Shown here one piece after another: positions 49,510-58,437 of a DNA stretch of 58,485 nucleotides. The DNA is from CAYXWM01 sp964468805. GTDB lineage: Bacteria; Bacillota; Clostridia; Lachnospirales; WRBF01. Both the position numbers and the translations under genes were made by a program. The stretch covers positions 1 through 58,485 of the forward strand of contig CAYXWM010000010.1 in NCBI GenBank assembly GCA_964468805.1, written 5' to 3'. The notes beneath the pieces were generated by a model. It searched no databases and was not told the DNA's origin. It was given only the letters and a program-made list of their open reading frames with translations. The first letter of the stretch is position 1, and each line of letters begins with the position of its first letter.

Positions 49510-51060
49510 ATGAAAATAGGAATTCCAAAGGGAATAAGTAAAAAGTTGATTTTGGGTGCAGTTTCTGTGTTTATGCTAAGTACCCCTGTCTATGCCCAAT
49601 TGGGCGATATGTTCTTTGCCGGTGGTATAAGCGAAGGAGAACGCTTGCCCAAAACTACCAAGGTGCTCGTAGACGCCACCAAAACAAACACAAATGCCAA
49701 TAATACTCGTACTTTTGTTTACAAAGAAACGTTGTTTCAATCGGGAATTCCCAACGAATTTGAAGGACGTTTGACCATACGTACCCAAGGGAAAATTTCG
49801 GATACCGATAAAGTCGGAAAATACACCGAAACCTATACTGTCGGTCCCACCGATACTACCCCCGATGGGGTAAACATAACACGCACCGCTGTTTTTAACG
49901 TAAATTATCGCAAAGAAGGTAACCAAATAATTAAGGACTACGAAACTACCCGATGGACTGAAACCATTGAAACCCAACAGGGTACCTTTATTCTTGACCC
50001 GGTTCAATCCCGCTTCACTGTTTCGGTTATAGAAGACCATACAGCAGGCGTAGTTTACTATAAGGGCAATACATCCCAAAGAGCCGTATATACCCTCGAG
50101 GATACAACGGATAAAACCACCTTGGAAACCTCCGGCTCTTTTTACGGTTACAAAACAGCATGGTCCGCTACGGAAGCCCATAGATTAGACGGCACTGTAA
50201 TTACAGATAACTGGCAAATGCAATATCAAGTCAGACCAAGCGTATCCGTAAACAAAACCTTGCAATACTCCAAAAACGAGCCTACAGCCATGAGTTTTGA
50301 CGGTAACTACCGTGAGGTAATGCAAAATTTAAGCGGCTTGTCCTATGATATATTCGTGAAACCTCAGCAATTTTACAATATTCCTGATAAGGGCACAAGT
50401 AATATACCTTCTTATAACGACTTTGAGCAGCTTATAGCCCCCGACGTTGCCTTTTTAAAAGGACATTTTGCAGAAGAAGACATACGTAAGCTTTTCTCCA
50501 TGCAAGTACTCGAAGGCGACCCGAAATTTTATCAGCCTTCACAGGCAATTACCAGAGGTCAATTTGTAGCGGCATTGGTGAAAGCGGTAAAGTTGCCTGT
50601 TGAGGAGCTGCCTGCTCCTGCAAGAGGAAAAAAAACCGCCACCATTCCGGTGGTATTCCCCGACGTACTCCCGGAACGACCGGAATATCCGCAAATTATG
50701 GCGGCATACAAAAACGGGCTTGCCATAGGTCGTTCGAACGGATATTTTTATTTTGATTCACCCATTACCCGGCAAGAGGCTATAGTAATTATGCTTCGTA
50801 CTCTGGGCTTGGAAAACCTGGGTCTTGATCCTACACCCAATACCGGTTTCAGCGACGACTCAAAAATAGCCGGATGGGCTAAACGTGAAATATCTGCCGC
50901 TAAAAAAATCGGTCTGATTGCAGGAGATACAGACGGCAATTTTAAACCCTTAACCAACGTCTCCAAGGCGGAAGCCGCTGCTTTGTTAAACAGATTGATT
51001 AATTATATGCGTACGGACATTGCCCGAGATTACGAATATATGGTTAATTACAGCGATTAA
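49510..51060 (+). CDS. SLH-domain surface protein, 516 residues
   Basis: Secreted protein with three C-terminal SLH units. ATG 49510 is preferred to ATG 49504, since AGAGAGGA lies 6 nt before the former and touches the latter. Signal peptide about 1-30 (STPVYA-QL). Residues 30-300 are a beta-rich region heavy in Thr (KTTKVLVDATKTNTN, TYTVGPTDTTPDG). SLH units: LFSMQVLEGDPKFYQPSQA, YKNGLAIGRSNGYFYFDSP and FKPLTNVSKAEAAAL. It follows the larger SLH gene in the same direction and may be part of the same wall layer. Confidence 0.88.
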   Translation: MKIGIPKGISKKLILGAVSVFMLSTPVYAQLGDMFFAGGISEGERLPKTTKVLVDATKTNTNANNTRTFVYKETLFQSGIPNEFEGRLTIRTQGKISDTDKVGKYTETYTVGPTDTTPDGVNITRTAVFNVNYRKEGNQIIKDYETTRWTETIETQQGTFILDPVQSRFTVSVIEDHTAGVVYYKGNTSQRAVYTLEDTTDKTTLETSGSFYGYKTAWSATEAHRLDGTVITDNWQMQYQVRPSVSVNKTLQYSKNEPTAMSFDGNYREVMQNLSGLSYDIFVKPQQFYNIPDKGTSNIPSYNDFEQLIAPDVAFLKGHFAEEDIRKLFSMQVLEGDPKFYQPSQAITRGQFVAALVKAVKLPVEELPAPARGKKTATIPVVFPDVLPERPEYPQIMAAYKNGLAIGRSNGYFYFDSPITRQEAIVIMLRTLGLENLGLDPTPNTGFSDDSKIAGWAKREISAAKKIGLIAGDTDGNFKPLTNVSKAEAAALLNRLINYMRTDIARDYEYMVNYSD

Positions 51061-51086
51061 TTTACTTGACGTAAAATTTTTATCGA

Positions 51087-51120
51087 TTAAGGGAGAATCA
51101 TACATTCTCCCTTAATTTAT
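51087..51120 (+). terminator. Intrinsic terminator after the SLH pair
   Basis: 12-bp perfect stem TTAAGGGAGAAT/ATTCTCCCTTAA with a CATAC loop and TTTAT tail. Confidence 0.8.
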
Positions 51121-51300
51121 AAATAATAATCTGTAAATCATCCTTACGTAGGCTGAATTGCAATTAAATTTGGTTCTATTACAAGAAAACCACTGTATAA
51201 AAGTAAAATGCCGCCAATACGGCGTTTCCTGATATTGAATACAGGTTCAATACAAAATAAAGTGTGGATTTGTCATTCCAAGGACAAAAGGAGTTAACTT

Positions 51301-52689
51301 ATGAGAATTCGTTTGATTTTACCGGTTGTTTTACTGACTTTACTGTTTAATACCGTTTGTTACGGTTTGACCGGTAAACAAAGAGTGGAAATCAGGGCAA
51401 AGACTGAAATTATGGGTATTGTAATGGAGGAACTCTTAGACAATTACATGGGTAAAAACTTAACCGTTCAGGAATTGTATGAAACGGCTATGAGCGGTAT
51501 GATGTTTGAATTGGATGAGTTTTCCGAATATTTTCCGGCAGATAACTATGAGTTGCTTTTAAGCTCCCTTGCCGGTGATGTTATGGGTATTGGTATAGTA
51601 GCAGAGAAAAAGAAAGGCGGAATTATTGAAATAGTTGAAGTCTTTGAAGGAATGAATGCTGACAAGGCAGGTATTCGTAAAGGCGATATTATCCAAAAAA
51701 TTAATAATAAACCCGTAAACCAATTGGAAATTGAAGATTTGGCGGAGGCTTTTTCCGACCGGGAAACTGCCACTTTGGAGATACTCCGAAACGGAACTGT
51801 CATGAAATTTACTGTTCCTATTTCAAAAATTCATATACCTACAGTCAAGATAGAGAACATTGATAATTTACCGGTTCAAAAAATACAAAACGATACCTCC
51901 AAAGCAAGCTACTTAAGAATAACCCTTTTTGCTTCGGATACTGACCAAGAGATTAAAAAGGCTATAGAAGACCTTAAAGCCAAAGGTGTTGATAAGGTAG
52001 TTATAGATTTAAGGGGTAACCCCGGAGGTTACCTTGATGTGGCATTAAACATTTGCAAGGAGTTTGTTCCCAAAGGACCGGTCTTTACCACCAAAGACAG
52101 CAACAATCGCGTAGAAACTTATACATCCAATTTGAATAAAGTGCCTTTTTCCAAGGTTGTAATTTTGGTGGATAACCAAACCGCATCTGCATCCGAACTT
52201 TTTGCTTCAGCCATGCAAGACTCTAAAGCGGCCACAATTGTTGGCTCTACCACCTTTGGCAAAGGTGTGGTTCAGGCTTTGATTACGCTTCATACCGGCG
52301 ACGGCTTAAAATATACAAACATGGAATATTTCAGACGCAGTGGCGGAAAAATCAATAAAATCGGCGTAAAACCCGATATTGCGGTTAATCAACCCGATTA
52401 TATGACCGACTATGTTATTATGTCTAACGATAACACCTCCGAGAATATGCCCCAATTTAAGTCTTTACTGGCGAACTTGGGATATACTGTGGGAAAACCG
52501 GATAAAACCCTCGATCAAGAAACCAAAACAAGTCTGGAAGATTTCCAAAAACTAATGAAACTTAACCCCACCGGAGTTCCGGACCCGGAAACCGTTATTG
52601 CACTTAACGAAGAATCATATCGCCGAGAATTCGAACCCTATGATAAAGCCCTTGATACAGCGGTAAAAGAACTGTTTAAAAATTCTTAA
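51301..52689 (+). CDS. ctpA: C-terminal processing peptidase (S41) with PDZ and peptidoglycan-binding domains
   Basis: Exported serine protease, 462 residues. Signal peptide about 1-22; N-terminal helical part; PDZ about 90-175 (GIGIVAEKKKGGIIEIVEV, AGIRKGDIIQKINN); S41 core with VIDLRGNPGG, catalytic Ser 296 in TASASEL and Lys 321 in TTFGKGVVQ; C-terminal peptidoglycan-binding-type helices about 390-445. Ribosome site AAAGGAG. Such enzymes trim or degrade envelope proteins and can regulate wall hydrolases; the neighbouring SLH genes suggest wall-protein processing. Confidence 0.93.
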   Translation: MRIRLILPVVLLTLLFNTVCYGLTGKQRVEIRAKTEIMGIVMEELLDNYMGKNLTVQELYETAMSGMMFELDEFSEYFPADNYELLLSSLAGDVMGIGIVAEKKKGGIIEIVEVFEGMNADKAGIRKGDIIQKINNKPVNQLEIEDLAEAFSDRETATLEILRNGTVMKFTVPISKIHIPTVKIENIDNLPVQKIQNDTSKASYLRITLFASDTDQEIKKAIEDLKAKGVDKVVIDLRGNPGGYLDVALNICKEFVPKGPVFTTKDSNNRVETYTSNLNKVPFSKVVILVDNQTASASELFASAMQDSKAATIVGSTTFGKGVVQALITLHTGDGLKYTNMEYFRRSGGKINKIGVKPDIAVNQPDYMTDYVIMSNDNTSENMPQFKSLLANLGYTVGKPDKTLDQETKTSLEDFQKLMKLNPTGVPDPETVIALNEESYRREFEPYDKALDTAVKELFKNS

Positions 52690-52738
52690 AAAAGTACTGT
52701 TCAATATCAAATAAATGTTTTAAAATAGAATAAACGAT

Positions 52739-52773
52739 AAAAAAAGTGTATCCTCGACGGAACACTTTTTTTT
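52739..52773 (+). terminator. Intrinsic terminator of ctpA
   Basis: AAAAAGTGT/ACACTTTTT stem with TCC/GGA near the loop and a run of eight T. Confidence 0.88.
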
Positions 52774-52849
52774 ACGACATTGATTTGCTTTTAAAGTGTT
52801 ATTTACGAAACTTAGCATACATTACGTCTTTGGAAGGCAGTTGTTCACT

Positions 52850-54262
52850 TTGGTATTCAGTAGCCCTGAATTTATTTTCTTTTTTTTACCGGCAGTTTTG
52901 CTTTTATACTTTTTGGTACCTAAAAAACTGCTGTTTGCAAGAAATTTTGTTTTGCTGTTGTTCAGCTTGTTTTTCTATTATTACGGTGAGCGGATATTTA
53001 TTGTTGTAATGTTGTTTTCTGTGGCTATAAATTATATATTCGGCTTGATAGTTCACTTTCTTAAAAACAAAGGAAAAAACGCGAAATTTATTCTTACTTT
53101 ATCTGTAATTACGAATCTTGGGGTTTTGTTTTATTTTAAATACCTTAATTTCTTTGTAAACAACATAAATTCCTTTGCCGGTACGCAAATCATACTGGAA
53201 AAAATTATAATGCCCATAGGTGTTTCTTTTTTCACATTCCAAGCAATGAGTTATGTGTTTGATGTATATATGAATAAAGGCTCTGTGCAAAAAAATCCCT
53301 TAAATTTGGCTTTATATATATCTATGTTTCCCCAGCTTATTGCCGGACCAATCGTCAGATACGAAACCGTTGCGGCTGAACTAAAATGCCGCAAAACCGA
53401 TTCGGAAAAGGTAGCGGGTGGTATAATACGCTTTATTTACGGACTATCAAAGAAAATATTGCTTGCCAACTCTATGGGTTTTATAGCGGACAAAGTCTTT
53501 GCCGTTCCTCTTGATAAGCTCAATGCGGACTTGGCATGGATAGGTGCAATCGCTTATTCATTACAAATTTACTTTGATTTTTCGGGCTATTCTTGCATGG
53601 CTATAGGTTTGGGTAAAATTTTCGGTTTTACCTTTTTGGAAAACTTTAACTATCCTTATATCAGTAAATCTATTACGGAATTTTGGCGTAGATGGCATAT
53701 ATCCTTGGGAACTTGGTTCAGAGATTATGTTTACATACCCCTTGGCGGAAATAGAAAGGGAAATTTCAGACATACTGTTAACATTTTCGTTGTCTGGCTT
53801 TTAACCGGTTTTTGGCACGGAGCAGCTTGGAATTTTATTTTCTGGGGGCTGTATTTTGCCCTGTTGCTCATAGTCGAAAAATTCTTCCTTTTGAAACTTC
53901 TTTCCAAGTTACCGGGTTTTATAGCACATATTTACAGTCTGCTTATGATAATTTTGGGCTGGGTTTTATTCAGAAGCGATAATATAGGGAATGCCTTTAC
54001 ATACATGACGAAAATGTTTACTGCCTTTGAATTCACTCCTCAGGCGTATTATTTCATTATTCAATACAGAACGGAATTTTTGGCGGCTGTGTTGTTTTCC
54101 CTGCCTTTGGGACAGGTTCTCAGCAGAATTCACATTAAGAATAAGCTTATACAATTCGGTTTCCTTTCCTTAAAATTGATTTTTATATTTACCTTGTTTT
54201 TTTTGTCAGTTGTTCATTTAATAAATTCTTCCTTTAATCCATTTATCTATTTCCGCTTTTAG
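52850..54262 (+). CDS. MBOAT-family O-acyltransferase (AlgI/DltB-like)
   Basis: Polytopic membrane acyltransferase that brings acyl groups across the membrane for O-acetylation of an exported polysaccharide. 470 residues from TTG 52850, chosen because relatives start M-VFSS and GGAAGG lies 12 nt ahead. Hallmarks: FFFLPAVLLLYFL, MPIGVSFFTFQAMSYVFDVY, FPQLIAGPIVRY, FDFSGYSCMAIGLGK, FWRRWHISLGTWFRDYVYIPLG and catalytic His in TGFWHGAAWNFIFWGLY. The DHHW gene follows after 8 bp. Together they form the usual two-part acetylation system. Confidence 0.92.
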   Translation: MVFSSPEFIFFFLPAVLLLYFLVPKKLLFARNFVLLLFSLFFYYYGERIFIVVMLFSVAINYIFGLIVHFLKNKGKNAKFILTLSVITNLGVLFYFKYLNFFVNNINSFAGTQIILEKIIMPIGVSFFTFQAMSYVFDVYMNKGSVQKNPLNLALYISMFPQLIAGPIVRYETVAAELKCRKTDSEKVAGGIIRFIYGLSKKILLANSMGFIADKVFAVPLDKLNADLAWIGAIAYSLQIYFDFSGYSCMAIGLGKIFGFTFLENFNYPYISKSITEFWRRWHISLGTWFRDYVYIPLGGNRKGNFRHTVNIFVVWLLTGFWHGAAWNFIFWGLYFALLLIVEKFFLLKLLSKLPGFIAHIYSLLMIILGWVLFRSDNIGNAFTYMTKMFTAFEFTPQAYYFIIQYRTEFLAAVLFSLPLGQVLSRIHIKNKLIQFGFLSLKLIFIFTLFFLSVVHLINSSFNPFIYFRF

Positions 54263-54270
54263 GAGGACTC

Positions 54271-55455
54271 ATGGAAAAGATTTTTAACTTTACGGTAATT
54301 CTCATGTTTTGTGCCGTAATATTCATCGTACCCATAAAGACTTTTACCTCAATCCCTGAGGAGTATACTATTTACGAAAACCGCAAACTGAAACCTTTGC
54401 AAGAATTTACAACGGAGTCTTTATTCAAGGGAGAGTATTTATCTCAATTTAGTGAGTATTTTACGGATAGGATTTGGAAAAGAACTTTTTTAATGAAAGC
54501 CTATTCTCAATTGTATGTAAACATTCTGAATAAACTTGTTGTTAATAATGTAGTTATTCAAGAAGGTTTGCTTCTGCCTTATGCGGAATACGCCTATGAG
54601 GATTATAACTTTGAAGAACCGGCCGCTAAAACTGCCGAAAATCTCAGTATCCTTAAAAGTGATATAGAAAAATACGGCGGTAAGTTTATTTATGTAGGCG
54701 TACCGGAACAGATGTCTATGTTAAGGGAGCATTATCCCAAATATTTGGAAAACAATGATGCGAAATTAAGTCTAATGGAAAAGAGTTTTTTTGATGCTAT
54801 CCAAAAAGCCGGTATAGAAAATATACGCATGAGGAAAGAGTTTTCGGATACCGAGGATTACAAGAAATTCTATTCTAAAACCGATCATCATTACAATTTA
54901 TTCGGAGCATACTACACTTACCAACAAATTATTCAATATTTTAATGAAAATCATAATGCTTCGTTGCCCATGTTGGAAGAAAAGGACTTTGACTTTGTAA
55001 AACTTGAAAATCCCTTCTACGGAACACGTTTCAGAAAGCTGTTCGATGCTTATGACATCAGAGATAACCTATATTATTATAAGCCCAATAATCCCATAGC
55101 CTTTGACAGATGGAATGAGGGAATGAAGGTTGATTCTACAGTGTTTACTTTGCCGCCGGACGAAACTACACCTATCGTTTACGGCATTTATATGGGAAAC
55201 GATTATTCCGAAACTGTTATAAAAACCTACAGAGACGATTTGCCCAATGTTTTGATTTTCGGAGAATCCTTTACCAATCCGGTGGAAACCTTTTTGTACA
55301 ATTCGTTTAATACAACCGTCAGCCTTGATTTGCGTTTTTATAAAAAGAAAACCATACGACAATATATAGAAGAATATAAGCCGGATTATGTAATTTGTAT
55401 CAGGGACGATACCGCTTATTTCAACTTTAAGGCAAACGGTAATATAGCAGAATAA
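54271..55455 (+). CDS. DHHW (AlgX/AlgJ-like) protein, SGNH-type acetyltransferase partner
   Basis: Membrane-anchored extracytoplasmic protein of 394 residues that is expected to receive acetyl from the MBOAT partner and transfer it to a polysaccharide. One N-terminal helix (about 6-26), ENRKLKPLQEF, then the catalytic-region motif KTDHHYNLFGAYYTYQ (DHHxN at about 204-208), and later FGESFTNPVETFLYNSF with the probable catalytic Ser in GESF. Ribosome site AGGAGG. The target polymer could be the secondary wall polymer bound by SLH proteins; that is a suggestion from neighbourhood only. Confidence 0.88.
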   Translation: MEKIFNFTVILMFCAVIFIVPIKTFTSIPEEYTIYENRKLKPLQEFTTESLFKGEYLSQFSEYFTDRIWKRTFLMKAYSQLYVNILNKLVVNNVVIQEGLLLPYAEYAYEDYNFEEPAAKTAENLSILKSDIEKYGGKFIYVGVPEQMSMLREHYPKYLENNDAKLSLMEKSFFDAIQKAGIENIRMRKEFSDTEDYKKFYSKTDHHYNLFGAYYTYQQIIQYFNENHNASLPMLEEKDFDFVKLENPFYGTRFRKLFDAYDIRDNLYYYKPNNPIAFDRWNEGMKVDSTVFTLPPDETTPIVYGIYMGNDYSETVIKTYRDDLPNVLIFGESFTNPVETFLYNSFNTTVSLDLRFYKKKTIRQYIEEYKPDYVICIRDDTAYFNFKANGNIAE

Positions 55456-55543
55456 ACTAAGAATATTTAATTTACTTCTAAAAATAATACTTATAACCCT
55501 AAAATTTAGGGATTAGTTTATTTTAATTTAAGGAGTAAAGAAA

Positions 55544-55681
55544 ATGCCAAAAGACAGTCAAATAGATCCTAAAGATGTACGTAAGAAAAAATCCAAAGGC
55601 GGCCCTACTCTTGCCAACGAAGAATATGACAACGAAGGTAGAAACGCTAAAAAGCAATCTATTAAGGGAAATGACGTTTAG
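55544..55681 (+). CDS. Small, highly charged hypothetical protein, 45 residues
   Basis: Soluble, Lys/Asp/Asn-rich protein, no Cys, Trp or hydrophobic core: begins MPKDSQIDPKDVRKKK and ends KKQSIKGNDV. Convincing as a gene because of the AAGGAG ribosome site at 8 nt, no overlap with other frames, and a perfect terminator right after it. It looks disordered and is about the size of small clostridial sporulation or DNA-associated peptides, but I do not recognise the family. Confidence 0.65.
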   Translation: MPKDSQIDPKDVRKKKSKGGPTLANEEYDNEGRNAKKQSIKGNDV

Positions 55682-55689
55682 TAGAAAAA

Positions 55690-55714
55690 GAAGAGTCGTA
55701 ACGGCTCTTTTTTT
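55690..55714 (+). terminator. Intrinsic terminator
   Basis: 8-bp stem AAGAGTCG/CGGCTCTT with one G.U pair, TAA loop and seven T, immediately after the 45-residue gene. Confidence 0.9.
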
Positions 55715-55868
55715 GTTAATTAAATCCTAACTTTTTAATCTTCCGGAATTTATCTGTTTTTAAATTGCAATTATATTTTATTTAGGTGTATAATTGAAAT
55801 GCTAAAGTGACAGGTAATACCAATGCCTTTTGTAATCTGTTATATTAAATTACAAGGTCGGTGATATT

Positions 55869-57041
55869 ATGTTAAGACAATATTTATTGGATATTGCCAT
55901 TATTCTTTTTATTACTAAACTTTTCGGTCTTTTGACCCGACGAGTAAACCTGCCAAGCGTGGTTGGTGCGTTATTGGCGGGGGTTATTATGGGACCCACC
56001 ATTTTAAATATAATTAAGCCTTCTGACTTAATAAGTGCCTTAGCGGAAATAGGGGTTATCTTGCTGATGTTTACGGCAGGTATGGAAACCGACCTTTCAA
56101 GATTAAAACAGACTTGGAAATCTTCGCTGATAATAGCCGCTATGGGTGTTTTGATTCCTTTAATAGGCGGACTGATTTTGGCTCAATTTTACGGCATGGG
56201 CATAATGCAAAGTATATTCATAGGTGTAATTCTTACCGCAACTTCTGTAAGCATCACCGTAGAAACCTTGCAGGAGTTGAAAAAAATAAAAACCCCCACC
56301 GGAACAGCCATAATGGGTGCGGCGGTTATAGACGATATTTTGGGTATTATTATACTTACGGTAATTATAGCTTTTTCCAAAGAAGACGGTTTTTCCGTTA
56401 GCGTTTTATCCTTTACCTTATTAAAAATCGCAGCCTTCTTGGCAATTACCGGTGTATGCGGATTTTTGATTATTAAATGGTTCAAGCGTATAAGTATGAC
56501 CAAAGGAAATGTACATAGGCTGTCCATATTCGGTTTGGCTTTCTGTATACTCCTTTCCTTTGCCGCGGAACAATTCGGTATAGCCGATATTACAGGAGCT
56601 TATTTTGCCGGGCTTATACTTTGTAACAGCAAGGCCGAGCCTTATATTGAATCAAAAACCTCCGTTCTTTCATATATGTTTTTTTCACCCATTTTCTTTG
56701 CAAGCATAGGAATTAAAACCGTAATAACAGGTATAGACTCAAACCTGCTAATGTTTATGTTTTTCTTGCTGTTAATAGCTATATTTACAAAAGTTATAGG
56801 TTGTGGTTTCGGGGCAAAGATAACTAAGTATTCCACAAAAGAATCTATACAGATAGGAATAGGGATGGTATCCCGGGGTGAAGTTGCTTTGATAGTTGCG
56901 GATAAGGGCATAGCCGCAGGATTAATGAACCCAACACTGTTCTGTGCCATAATATGCGTGGTTATAGTAACAGACCTGTTAACTCCTATTATGTTAAAAG
57001 GTGTACATTCGGAAAAATTCGAGAAAAAGTTCGCGGCTTAA
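55869..57041 (+). CDS. Cation:proton antiporter, CPA2 (Kef/NapA-like)
   Basis: Membrane exchanger of Na+ or K+ for H+, 390 residues, 12-13 hydrophobic segments. LLTRRVNLPSVVGALLAGVIMGP, then GVILLMFTAGMETDL, TATSVSITVETLQEL and the ion-site AAVIDDILGI with the Asp pair typical of electrogenic antiporters, and GMVSRGEVALIVADKG with conserved Arg-Gly-Glu. There is no C-terminal TrkA-N domain, so it is the short form. Ribosome site is poor (GGTCGGTGAT). Monocistronic. Confidence 0.9.
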   Translation: MLRQYLLDIAIILFITKLFGLLTRRVNLPSVVGALLAGVIMGPTILNIIKPSDLISALAEIGVILLMFTAGMETDLSRLKQTWKSSLIIAAMGVLIPLIGGLILAQFYGMGIMQSIFIGVILTATSVSITVETLQELKKIKTPTGTAIMGAAVIDDILGIIILTVIIAFSKEDGFSVSVLSFTLLKIAAFLAITGVCGFLIIKWFKRISMTKGNVHRLSIFGLAFCILLSFAAEQFGIADITGAYFAGLILCNSKAEPYIESKTSVLSYMFFSPIFFASIGIKTVITGIDSNLLMFMFFLLLIAIFTKVIGCGFGAKITKYSTKESIQIGIGMVSRGEVALIVADKGIAAGLMNPTLFCAIICVVIVTDLLTPIMLKGVHSEKFEKKFAA

Positions 57042-57057
57042 ATTATATGAAAACCTT

Positions 57058-57099
57058 TAGGGAGAAACCTTCCTACAGTAAAAAAGGATTTCTCCCTCA
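57058..57099. repeat. Palindrome family 2, copy 5
   Basis: TAGGGAGAAACCTT paired with AAGGATTTCTCCCT (one bulged A), then CAAAGTCTCTC on the right, a flank resembling the other copies. Located after the antiporter gene, so it may also limit read-through. Confidence 0.7.
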
Positions 57100-57171
57100 A
57101 AGTCTCTCTTTCCAATAGGCTATGTATTAATTTTTAAGGAACACTCTGACAAACAACATTGAGAGGTACAA

Positions 57172-57921
57172 ATGAAAATCATAATTTCTCCTGCCAAAAA
57201 GATGAATATTGACAGGGATTCCCTTGCACCACGTGGTTTACCTGTTTTTATCCATAAGGCAGAAGTTCTGTTAAAATATTTGAAAACTCTGACCTTTGAA
57301 GAATTAAAATCACTCTTGGATTGTAACGAAAAAATCGCTCGGTTAAATTACGACAGGTATCAAGAAATGGACTTGCGGAAATTAACATCTCCTGCTATTC
57401 TGTCTTACGACGGCATTCAATATAATTATATGGCACCCGATGTTTTTGAGGATAAATATTTTGAATATGCTGAAAAGCATTTGAGAATTTTGTCAGGTTT
57501 TTACGGCATCTTGAAACCTTTTGATGCTGTGGTTCCTTACAGGCTGGAAATGCAAGCAAAACTCAAAACCGACTTTTGTAATAATTTATATGAATTTTGG
57601 AAGGATTTAATTTATAAAGAGATTACTAATAATGAAAATCTAATCGTAAATCTGGCTTCGGACGAATACAGCAAGATAATAGCCAAGTATCTTGAGGATA
57701 ATATTACATATATAACCTGTACTTTCGGTGAGTTGATTAACAATAAAATCAAAGAAAAGGGTGTATATGTCAAAATGGCTCGCGGTGAAGCCGTTCGATT
57801 TATGGCGGAAAACAATATACAAAATCCGGAGGATTTGAAACACTTTTCCGGATTGAAATTCAAATTCCGACAGGAATATTCAACAGATAAAAATTACGTA
57901 TTTATAAGAGAGGATAATTAA
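57172..57921 (+). CDS. yaaA: YaaA family (DUF328) peroxide-stress protein
   Basis: 249-residue cytoplasmic protein; E. coli YaaA lowers free iron and limits hydroxyl radical damage after peroxide. Features: start IIISPAKKMN, then AILSYDGIQYNYM, LSGFYGILKPFDAVVPYRLEM, NLASDEYSKII and MARGEAVRFMAEN. Full length. Ribosome site GAGAGGT. A peroxiredoxin gene follows after 1 bp, supporting an oxidative-stress role. Confidence 0.93.
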   Translation: MKIIISPAKKMNIDRDSLAPRGLPVFIHKAEVLLKYLKTLTFEELKSLLDCNEKIARLNYDRYQEMDLRKLTSPAILSYDGIQYNYMAPDVFEDKYFEYAEKHLRILSGFYGILKPFDAVVPYRLEMQAKLKTDFCNNLYEFWKDLIYKEITNNENLIVNLASDEYSKIIAKYLEDNITYITCTFGELINNKIKEKGVYVKMARGEAVRFMAENNIQNPEDLKHFSGLKFKFRQEYSTDKNYVFIREDN

Positions 57922-57922
57922 T

Positions 57923-58384
57923 ATGCTTGAACCCGGCACAAAGGCACCCGAATTTACCTTAAATGACAAAGACGGCAAAGAAGTAAAACTTTCGGATTTC
58001 TCAGGTAAAAAAGTAATAGTTTATTTTTATCCAAAAGACAACACACCCGGTTGCTCAAAACAGGCGGCGGCTTTTGCTCAAGCCTATGAGGAATTTAAAA
58101 ACCGGGGCATAGAAGTGGTGGGGATCAGCAAAGACAGTGTGGCGTCTCATGTGAAGTTTGCAGATAAATACTCCTTGCCCTTTATTCTGCTTTCCGACCC
58201 GGAACTTACAGCTATCCAAGCCTACGACGTTTGGCAAGAAAAGAAATTATACGGAAAAACCTCTATGGGAGTAGTTCGTACCACCTATCTTGTAAACGAA
58301 ACCGGTAATATAGAAAAAGTCTGGAATAAAGTAAAACCCGATATGAATGCAAAGGAAGTACTTGAATATTTATCAAATAATTAA
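57923..58384 (+). CDS. bcp: Bcp-type thiol peroxidase
   Basis: Peroxiredoxin that reduces peroxides with thioredoxin or another thiol. 153 residues with APEFTLND, FYPKDNTPGCSKQ (peroxidatic Cys 44), ISKDSVASHVKFADKY and RTTYLVNETGNI. The second Cys found five residues later in many Bcp proteins is absent (Ala here), so this is a 1-Cys form that must use an external thiol for recycling. Translationally coupled to yaaA. Confidence 0.93.
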   Translation: MLEPGTKAPEFTLNDKDGKEVKLSDFSGKKVIVYFYPKDNTPGCSKQAAAFAQAYEEFKNRGIEVVGISKDSVASHVKFADKYSLPFILLSDPELTAIQAYDVWQEKKLYGKTSMGVVRTTYLVNETGNIEKVWNKVKPDMNAKEVLEYLSNN

Positions 58385-58415
58385 CCGCATATAAGTATCA
58401 CAACAGAAAAACAAC

Positions 58416-58437
58416 CTTCAAAGAATAACCTTTGAAG
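58416..58437. terminator. Hairpin after bcp
   Basis: Perfect 8-bp stem CTTCAAAG-AATAAC-CTTTGAAG, no T-run. It may be an mRNA end or mark the edge of the inserted element next to it. Confidence 0.45.

Noticed and set aside
49504..49510. ATG 49504 as the start of the 516-residue SLH protein
   Set aside because: It directly touches the AGAGAGGA site; ATG 49510 has proper spacing.
52746..53009. 87-residue plus-strand frame overlapping the MBOAT start
   Set aside because: Runs in another frame through a strongly coding region and has no ribosome site.
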